Shown: positions 33,883 to 39,042 of the stretch, piece by piece
Position numbering within the stretch: the stretch's first letter is position 1
Layout of the letters: the number at the start of each line of letters is the position of its first letter
Assembly (NCBI GenBank): GCA_964533945.1
Contig: CAZHPA010000015.1
Location: 1-39,042, forward strand
Origin: CAZHPA01 sp964533945
GTDB taxonomy: Bacteria > Bacillota > Clostridia > Lachnospirales > WRBF01
Direction: 5' to 3'
DNA length: 39,042 nt
Program-made: the position numbers and the translations under genes
Notes under the pieces: generated by a model
Databases searched by the model: none
What the model was told of the DNA's origin: nothing
Seen by the model: the letters and a program-made list of their open reading frames with translations, nothing else

Positions 33883-34160
33883 AAAGTTAAAACGACAGCA
33901 TAATTATGACGGAAAATAAAAACATAACAATAACTGCAACACCTGCATTTAAAATCAATATTGAATATGTGCCTATGGAGTCAATATATTCAGCAATTGT
34001 TTCATCGCAAATGGGCTTAATAAAAGTTAAAACGACAGCATAATTATGACGGAAAATAAAAACATAACAATAACTGTAACACCTGCGTTTAAAAGCAATG
34101 TTGAATATGTGCCTATGGAGTCAATGCACTTAACAATTCTTTCATCGCAAATAGGTTGAA
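33883..34160 (-). repeat. Tandem duplication of the spoIIIAE 3' end
   Basis: Two copies of about 138 bases lie head to tail with a period of 140 (33883-34020 and 34023-34160), differing at about 13 positions by eye. The right copy is the live end of spoIIIAE. The left copy encodes an equally intact-looking C-terminus (KPICDETIAEYIDSIGTY ... FLFSVIIMLSF and stop), but lies after the live stop codon in another frame and has no start. Confidence 0.9.
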
Positions 34161-35145
34161 TGACAGCGGCAATAAATTTATACATAACTATTAAAGCTAA
34201 AAGCTTAATAATAGGTATTGCACAAATTAAAACAACTGCTAAAATTAAAGCAACGGCTGTTGCGCTTTTAATTGCCTGCGACCAGCTTACAACCGTTTCC
34301 ATAGCTCCTGAAAGCATAGTACCAACAACAGGTATTGCATTTATAGTTGTTTTTGCCGTTTTCATTGCAAGATTATTTAATATGGGTGCACTTATCCTTT
34401 GGATTGAAAGAATAAATATAAATAGCGCTGTTGCTCCTTTAAGTCCTATATCACAACCTTTTTTAATTAATTCTGAAAGCTTTGATAAAATTTCTTTTTC
34501 CGTTAAAAAATTTACTATTTGCACTGTTGCTGCAAAAATTATTAATGGGGTTAAAATTGTTGTTATGAAATATGTAATTAAGTTTATTGTTATGGCAACA
34601 ATTGGTTGAAAAGACAAAGCGCCCGAAACGCTACCCGACATAACTAAAAGACTAAGCATAAGCGGTAATGTTCCGTGCATAATGCTTGAAATTGTTGCAA
34701 CTAAGCTTGTTACAATTGATATTGAAGCATTAAAAGCAGAAATTAAAACAGCTGTCATAACAATATAACTAACAAAAAATCCAAGTTCTCCAACAGATTT
34801 ATTTTTAAAAGATTCCGTTAAGCTTTTAAGCAAAGCGCTTAATACAGCTATAACTAAAAGCTCTTGCATTAGCCGTGAATTTTCAATAACTTCAAAAAGA
34901 AGCGCTCTAAAAAACCAATTTGCAACAGACGGCAGTGAAAAATCCAATTCCCCATTTAGCGCTTTAACAACTAAATCTTTAAAGTTAACTTCCATATTGC
35001 CACTGCTACTTTTATTAATTATTGTATCAGCTTCTGAAAAGTCGAATATTTCAAGCTGTTCATATACGCTATCTTCTGCGAACGCTGTTGTATTAATGCT
35101 TAAGATTAATATAAATATTAAAAAGAATGCTCTAGCTTTTATCAT
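34027..35145 (-). CDS. spoIIIAE: Stage III sporulation protein SpoIIIAE
   Basis: This is a 372-residue polytopic membrane protein with a cleavable-looking signal (FFLIFILILSINTTAFA) and about seven further membrane segments, as in SpoIIIAE. Typical stretches are FFVSYIVMTAVLISAFN and GTLPLMLSLLVMSGSVSGAL. It belongs to the SpoIIIA export-like complex. GGAGAA lies before ATG 35145. The last 45 codons lie in a tandemly duplicated segment. Confidence 0.92.
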   Translation of the reverse strand: MIKARAFFLIFILILSINTTAFAEDSVYEQLEIFDFSEADTIINKSSSGNMEVNFKDLVVKALNGELDFSLPSVANWFFRALLFEVIENSRLMQELLVIAVLSALLKSLTESFKNKSVGELGFFVSYIVMTAVLISAFNASISIVTSLVATISSIMHGTLPLMLSLLVMSGSVSGALSFQPIVAITINLITYFITTILTPLIIFAATVQIVNFLTEKEILSKLSELIKKGCDIGLKGATALFIFILSIQRISAPILNNLAMKTAKTTINAIPVVGTMLSGAMETVVSWSQAIKSATAVALILAVVLICAIPIIKLLALIVMYKFIAAVIQPICDERIVKCIDSIGTYSTLLLNAGVTVIVMFLFSVIIMLSF

Positions 35146-35160
35146 TTGTAAATTCTCCTT

Positions 35161-35318
35161 TCTGCTTACTTAATTAATTTAAAAAAATTAAGACAACATA
35201 CCCAATATAATTTCTATAAAAAGCAAGTGTTTTGAACATATATTTCTACTTCTGCTTGCTTTAATTCAAAAAAATTAAAATCAAGGCAACATGCCCAATA
35301 TAATATCTATTAAAGAAA
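35161..35318 (-). repeat. Tandem duplication of the spoIIIAD 3' end
   Basis: The segment 35161-35225 resembles 35251-35318: both contain TCTGCTT, AAAAAAATTAA and CAACAT(A/G)CCCAATATAAT in the same order, offset by about 90-93 bases with a small indel. On the reverse strand the left copy still reads LLFIEIILGMLS and stop, against the live SLIDIILGMLP end of spoIIIAD. It has no start codon of its own. Confidence 0.75.
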
Positions 35319-35658
35319 GCAAAATTGGAGCAGATACAAGCATAATTAAAGCTTTTCCTCCCATTTCAATTTTAGAAGCAATTGCGCCTTCTCCGGCATC
35401 GGCGCAAACGTTAGAACCAAATTCGGCAATATATGCAATTCCAACAACTTTTAGAATTAGTGCAATATATGAAGTATTAATATCTATTTGTTCACTAAGT
35501 TTAAAAAGCATATTTACTACGGTTGCAAGTGATGGCAAAATTACAAAGAAAATTAAAATGCTTGCGGCAATCGAAAGCATTAAACCAAAATCAGCGCTTT
35601 GCTTTTTAACCGTTATAGATAATATTGCCCCAACAACGCCTATTGCAACTATTTGCAT
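35281..35658 (-). CDS. spoIIIAD: Stage III sporulation protein SpoIIIAD
   Basis: This is a 125-residue membrane protein of the SpoIIIAC/AD family, beginning MQIVAIGVVGAILSITVKK with further segments SIAASILIFFVILPSLATVV and ALIMLVSAPILLSLIDIIL. The start at 35658 follows GGTGGAA; the frame upstream overlaps the end of spoIIIAC and is not supported. Confidence 0.9.
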   Translation of the reverse strand: MQIVAIGVVGAILSITVKKQSADFGLMLSIAASILIFFVILPSLATVVNMLFKLSEQIDINTSYIALILKVVGIAYIAEFGSNVCADAGEGAIASKIEMGGKALIMLVSAPILLSLIDIILGMLP

Positions 35659-35684
35659 TATTTCCACCTTAAACCACCGCCGTT

Positions 35685-35879
35685 TCAAAGATTGAAAACG
35701 CTTTGTACCGTATTAAACAATTCACTAATATATTGTATTATCCAAAAAAGCACAACAACAAGCCCGGCAAGTGTCGTCATCATAGCTTGTTCTTCACGCC
35801 CTGCACGTATTAAAACTTGATTTAAAACGGCAACCAAAATACCAACTGCCGCTATTTGAAAAACAACATTAATGCTCAT
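35685..35879 (-). CDS. spoIIIAC: Stage III sporulation protein SpoIIIAC
   Basis: This is a 64-residue protein with two membrane segments (VVFQIAAVGILVAVLNQVL; MTTLAGLVVVLFWIIQYI) joined by AGREEQA, the usual SpoIIIAC pattern. It pairs with SpoIIIAD in the membrane complex. Confidence 0.9.
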   Translation of the reverse strand: MSINVVFQIAAVGILVAVLNQVLIRAGREEQAMMTTLAGLVVVLFWIIQYISELFNTVQSVFNL

Positions 35880-35918
35880 AGTTATACAACCTTTCTAATT
35901 TAAAACCGTATAAAAAAT

Positions 35919-36440
35919 CTACAAAAAAACAATAACAATTAAAATTCCGCCCAAAACGCCTAAGCTATTAAACATTTTTTTATTTTTGCCTCTTGTTTTA
36001 TTTAAAGTGACAACACATTGGTCTATGTAACCAACAACCAAATTAACGTTTAAAAGCTGCATACTTGCGTCTAAATATGAAAGACATTTTCCAAAAGACT
36101 TTAATTGTTCCAAATCTTCTTTTGTAAAATACGCTTCTTTAGAAGCATCTAAAAGCGACGATTCCCACATGCTAACTATAGTTTCATCTTTATGCTGCAT
36201 AAGCTTTAGCCTTAAATTTATAAATATTTTGTTAATAGGGGAACTTGTGCGCTTTGAAATATTTGCCAAGGATTCTAAAAGAGGAGTTTTTGCAAATTCA
36301 ATCTCCGATTTTAGTATTGAAAACGCACGCTTAATTTCCAGCAAATCACTAACACGATAAGATTCGATATTGCCATAATATAACCCCAAAAAAACCGTTG
36401 AAGATAAAATAAATATGCTTCCAATAATTTTTAAAATCAC
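35919..36440 (-). CDS. spoIIIAB: Stage III sporulation protein SpoIIIAB
   Basis: This is a 173-residue protein starting at GTG 36440, with terminal membrane segments (IGSIFILSSTVFLGLYYG and LGVLGGILIVIVFL) flanking a helical soluble part resembling type II secretion GspF. Its start overlaps the spoIIIAA stop (GTGA), so translation is coupled. Confidence 0.88.
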   Translation of the reverse strand: MILKIIGSIFILSSTVFLGLYYGNIESYRVSDLLEIKRAFSILKSEIEFAKTPLLESLANISKRTSSPINKIFINLRLKLMQHKDETIVSMWESSLLDASKEAYFTKEDLEQLKSFGKCLSYLDASMQLLNVNLVVGYIDQCVVTLNKTRGKNKKMFNSLGVLGGILIVIVFL

Positions 36441-37381
36441 ACCGGCTCACCTTCTTCATCATATATACCTTGAATAACGCCGCAGCCTTTTAAAACTATA
36501 AACCGCTTAAACACTTTTTTATCTATAAGATGATTTAAAGCCGGTTTTTTTAAAATATCGTCAATGTTACTTGCGTGAACTGTGCATAAAAGCTTAACAC
36601 CGGAATTTAAAACGCTTTCTATGGCGTAAACGTCTTCGTCTTTGCCTATTTCATCAACGGCTATAATTTTTGGCGACATAGCCCTTAAAAGCATTAACAT
36701 ACCTTCTGCTTTAGGGCAGCTGTCTAAAACATCTGTTCTTGACCCAATATCTTTTTGGGGAATGCCCAAATAACAGCCTGCTATTTCAGAACGTTCATCA
36801 ACAACGCCAATAGCTTGTCCTAAAAAATGGTTGCCGTTAAAACTAAATCCGTCGCTTAAAATGCGTATTAAATCACGCAAAAGTGTTGTTTTTCCACAAC
36901 ATGGTGGCGAAATTATCATTGTATGGTAAATGCTTTCTCTATCTAAAATGTTGCCTGCAACCGATTCGGCACAGCCTTTTATTTCGTGGGAAATACGTAT
37001 ATTTAACGAGTTAAAGTTTTTAATTGCTTTAACACTCCCTTTTTCAACTACAGCTTTTCCCGTCATGCCAATTCTATGACCGCCGGCTATTGTTATATAT
37101 CCGTTTTTTATTTCCTCTGAAAATGCATATAGCGAATAGTTGCTTACCAATTCTAAAGTTTTTGAAATGTTTTCAGGGCTGGCCGAAACGGCATTTTCGA
37201 TATATTTTGTTATGTATCCGCTTCTATCTAAAAAAAATTCACCGTCTTTATGTGCAATAACAACGGGCTTATTTGAGCGTAACCTAATTTCCCTAATATT
37301 TTCAAAAAAGCCGGCATCAATTTCTTTAAAAAGCTGTCCTAAATTTCCGGCTATGTAATCTAGTATAATATCCTTTAACAT
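36437..37381 (-). CDS. spoIIIAA: SpoIIIAA, ATPase of the sporulation export complex
   Basis: This is a 314-residue secretion-type ATPase. Walker A is SPPCCGKTTLLRDLIRIL, Walker B is IIAVDEIGKDEDVYAIESV, and GGHRIGMTGKAV and IGVVDERSEIAG are typical of the family. It probably powers the SpoIIIA channel from the mother-cell cytoplasm. AGGAGGAA precedes ATG 37381. It is the first gene of the eight-gene operon. Confidence 0.93.
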   Translation of the reverse strand: MLKDIILDYIAGNLGQLFKEIDAGFFENIREIRLRSNKPVVIAHKDGEFFLDRSGYITKYIENAVSASPENISKTLELVSNYSLYAFSEEIKNGYITIAGGHRIGMTGKAVVEKGSVKAIKNFNSLNIRISHEIKGCAESVAGNILDRESIYHTMIISPPCCGKTTLLRDLIRILSDGFSFNGNHFLGQAIGVVDERSEIAGCYLGIPQKDIGSRTDVLDSCPKAEGMLMLLRAMSPKIIAVDEIGKDEDVYAIESVLNSGVKLLCTVHASNIDDILKKPALNHLIDKKVFKRFIVLKGCGVIQGIYDEEGEPV

Positions 37382-37686
37382 AATTTCCTCCTTTGTACTT
37401 AATACACTTAAAAAATATTTGAAACAAATATATGAGACAAGCTTTTAAAATATTCTTTTTTAAGATAAAAATTAAAATAAAGAAGATGTTTTTTTAATCA
37501 TCTTCTAGGCATTATTCGCACATGAAATATATGATAAAATAAATTTATGAAAACAATAGAAGAATAATGGGATAGTTCATTGCTTTTTGAAATAAAGAGG
37601 CAAAAATTTAGTGCAACTTAAGAAATTCTTATGGTAATTGTCTGATATTTGATTTTTTAAGTTGTTATGAAAATTTCTTTATATTA
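37382..37686. other. Intergenic region upstream of spoIIIA
   Basis: This stretch must contain the spoIIIA promoter, expected to be SigE-dependent. On the reverse strand TCATATATTTG lies 50 bases before the start, a possible SigE -35-like element, but I cannot place a matching -10. It also holds a hairpin, listed separately, and otherwise nothing gene-like. Confidence 0.3.
37466..37506 (-). terminator. Reverse-strand terminator with no gene feeding it
   Basis: AGAAGATG (37481-37488) pairs with CATCTTCT (37499-37506). On the reverse strand the hairpin is followed by TTATTTTAATTTTT. No reverse-strand gene lies immediately upstream; the next one is a transposase 1.2 kb away. Confidence 0.65.
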
Positions 37687-37715
37687 TTGTATTTTAAGTT
37701 AAATTATGGTATAAT
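37687..37715 (+). promoter_or_regulatory. SigA-type promoter of the membrane protein gene
   Basis: TTGTAT (37687-37692), a 17-base spacer and TATAAT (37710-37715) lie 64 bases before the next gene. Confidence 0.55.
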
Positions 37716-37778
37716 CAGCAAAATAATATGATTTGTGCTTTAGCAATGATGATAGGTTAAAGGAGGTATTTATATTAT

Positions 37779-38684
37779 ATGGAGAATATTATAAATATTA
37801 TCATAAGTATCTTAAAGGACAATCCAATACTAATTCTTGTCGGTATACTTGGTTCATTTGCTAGCATTGTAGGACTTCCACTATCAATCTATTCTTTAAG
37901 AATATTAAAAAAACAAATCTGTTATAGCATAAAAACATTAATAGTTATAAATGATTTTAATAATAAATATAGTGGATTAACAATTTTCCATAACAACAAA
38001 CCAGTTAAAAGCTTTTGTGTGTCAAAATTATATATTTGGAATTCAGGATGCAAATTACTAACTAATAATGATATATATGATGAAAAACCTTTAACTTTTT
38101 CTGTTGAAGACGGCTTTGAAATATTAGATTTTTCTGTTATATACAAAACAGATGATTTATGTAAATTTAATATTCAAAGATTAGAAAATAATATAATTAA
38201 AATATGCATTGAAAATATGGAATCAGGTTGTGGAGCAGTTATACAAATTCTACATACAGATGATAAAAAAAATGAACAACAATTAAAAGGCAAAATTAAA
38301 GATAATGGCAAAATTCATAAGTATCCTCATAAGTATATTGAAATATTTGAACTTTTACTGTTGTTCTTTCTTTTGTTGCCTATTGCTTTTAAATTAATAT
38401 ATACAACAAATAATAATGATATAAATTTAGCCAAAAGTCTTGCAAATTTCGTATCAAATAATAACGATACTCACATAAATAGTATATTAGAGTTTATTAA
38501 ACGTAATAGATTACTACCTAGATTACTACCTTTAAGCTTGTTTGGATTTATTAAAGAATCCTTGATGGCTATTTATGTTTTTACTTGTTGTCTAATGCCT
38601 AAGCTTGTAGTAGCCAGAAAATATAAAAAAATATATTATAAATTAAACAAAGAAATAGGTGATAATGCTGATTGGTTGAAGTAG
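37779..38684 (+). CDS. Membrane protein of unknown function
   Basis: This is a 301-residue protein. There is an N-terminal membrane segment (LILVGILGSFASIVGLPLSI), then a soluble strand-rich part of about 150 residues with WNSGCKLLTNNDIYDEKPL (like Ig-type domains of many uncharacterised membrane-anchored proteins), a second segment (LLLLFFLLLPIAFKLIY) and a possible third near residue 260. AAAGGAGGT at 37760-37768 is a strong ribosome binding site. Its very AT-rich, Asn/Ile/Lys-heavy composition and the neighbouring IS suggest it is accessory. Confidence 0.5.
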   Translation: MENIINIIISILKDNPILILVGILGSFASIVGLPLSIYSLRILKKQICYSIKTLIVINDFNNKYSGLTIFHNNKPVKSFCVSKLYIWNSGCKLLTNNDIYDEKPLTFSVEDGFEILDFSVIYKTDDLCKFNIQRLENNIIKICIENMESGCGAVIQILHTDDKKNEQQLKGKIKDNGKIHKYPHKYIEIFELLLLFFLLLPIAFKLIYTTNNNDINLAKSLANFVSNNNDTHINSILEFIKRNRLLPRLLPLSLFGFIKESLMAIYVFTCCLMPKLVVARKYKKIYYKLNKEIGDNADWLK

Positions 38685-38698
38685 TATCTAAAATTTAC

Positions 38699-38729
38699 GA
38701 GGGTGTCAACTAAACAATGTTACGCCCTC
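38699..38729. repeat. End of an IS1-family element (terminal inverted repeat and hairpin)
   Basis: GAGGGTGTCAAC (38699-38710) begins the likely terminal repeat, with the transposase stop inside it. GTTACGCCCTC (38719-38729) is an imperfect inverse of it, so the end can also form a hairpin. The other end of the element is outside the window. Confidence 0.45.
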
Positions 38730-39042
38730 AAATACACCATTGACCCAAAATTCAGCATATAATATCATAGTCAAATCTACCATTAATAACGAACGTAAAA
38801 CAACGCACGTCTTTCTTCTGAAACGGGCAAACCAATGTCTTTGTCTTGAATTATTACTTTCTATTCCAAATGTTTCGGCTTTTGTTTGAATTAATATTTT
38901 AGGATTTATTAATTCCTTGTAAACATTAAACTTATCCACAAAATAGATGTCAATGTTCCATTTTTCCAATCTTTTAAGCATTTTAACTAAGGTAAACTTA
39001 TCACGATTTTTGCATTCCCAATTTAACAAGTTGTTTGGTATT
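38706..39042 (-). CDS. IS1-family transposase, C-terminal part (partial)
   Basis: The frame is open to the window edge (IPNNLLNWECKNRDKF...), so the 5' part is outside. The C-terminal region KAETFGIESNNSRQRHWFAR followed by RFRRKT and a hydrophobic tail matches IS1 (InsB-type) transposases, with the catalytic Glu expected in GIES. The FVDKFNVYKELI segment upstream corresponds to the usual TDxxxxY region. The protein would end at TGA 38706. Confidence 0.75.
   Translation of the reverse strand, partial: IPNNLLNWECKNRDKFTLVKMLKRLEKWNIDIYFVDKFNVYKELINPKILIQTKAETFGIESNNSRQRHWFARFRRKTCVVLRSLLMVDLTMILYAEFWVNGVFEGVTLFS

Noticed and set aside
33885..34022. A separate small gene between spoIIIAF and spoIIIAE
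   Set aside because: The frame has no start codon or ribosome binding site and is clearly a copy of the spoIIIAE tail.

Overview
The window is AT-rich Firmicute DNA, most likely from a spore-forming, motile clostridium (Lachnospirales-like). The evidence is a complete spoIIIA operon, an mbl-flhO-flhP-flgJ-metK cluster, an archaeal/eukaryotic-type prolyl-tRNA synthetase, a dockerin-bearing GH95 glycosidase, and AGGAGG-type ribosome binding sites with frequent GTG/TTG starts. The species assignment is inference.

Region 1 (1 to about 15483) is the right part of an integrated mobile element. Its right edge is a tyrosine integrase gene pointing at the 3' end of a tRNA-Ser(GCT). The left end is not in the window. 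From left to right it carries: the tail of an unknown gene, a small membrane protein, a membrane-anchored J-domain protein and a glycine-zipper peptide; a DUF2971 protein; the ruins of a type III-like restriction-modification operon (mod remnant, intact nucleoside-deoxyribosyltransferase-like gene, res remnant); a small HTH protein; a three-gene cassette of a large single-chain RNA polymerase of the eukaryotic RdRP/QDE-1/YonO superfamily, a zinc-finger amidoligase and a class II glutamine amidotransferase; a gene II/CRI-like replication initiator on the other strand; and a divergent XRE repressor / excisionase-integrase switch.

Region 2 (15483-23454) holds tRNA-Ser, proS, a secreted 1739-residue GH95 multimodular enzyme with a C-terminal dockerin, and nadE. 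The last two are divergent around a long imperfect palindrome.

Region 3 (23471-31806) is a forward-strand cluster: mbl, two flagellar rod genes, flgJ, metK, a small HExxH protein, a PilZ protein, ligA and a DUF6715-like membrane protein.

Region 4 (31833-37381) is the reverse-strand spoIIIAA-AH operon, which builds the mother-cell side of the channel between mother cell and forespore. Two of its genes, spoIIIAE and spoIIIAD, are each followed by a diverged tandem copy of their own 3' end.

Region 5 (37382-39042) is again accessory: an orphan reverse-strand terminator, a membrane protein of unknown function and the 3' part of an IS1-family transposase that runs off the window.

The most striking item is the polymerase / amidoligase / amidotransferase cassette (5646-11324). 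The polymerase carries the eukaryotic RdRP landmarks in order, including DFDGD, and the two following genes are predicted amide-bond-forming partners. Everything here was read by eye, without database searches.
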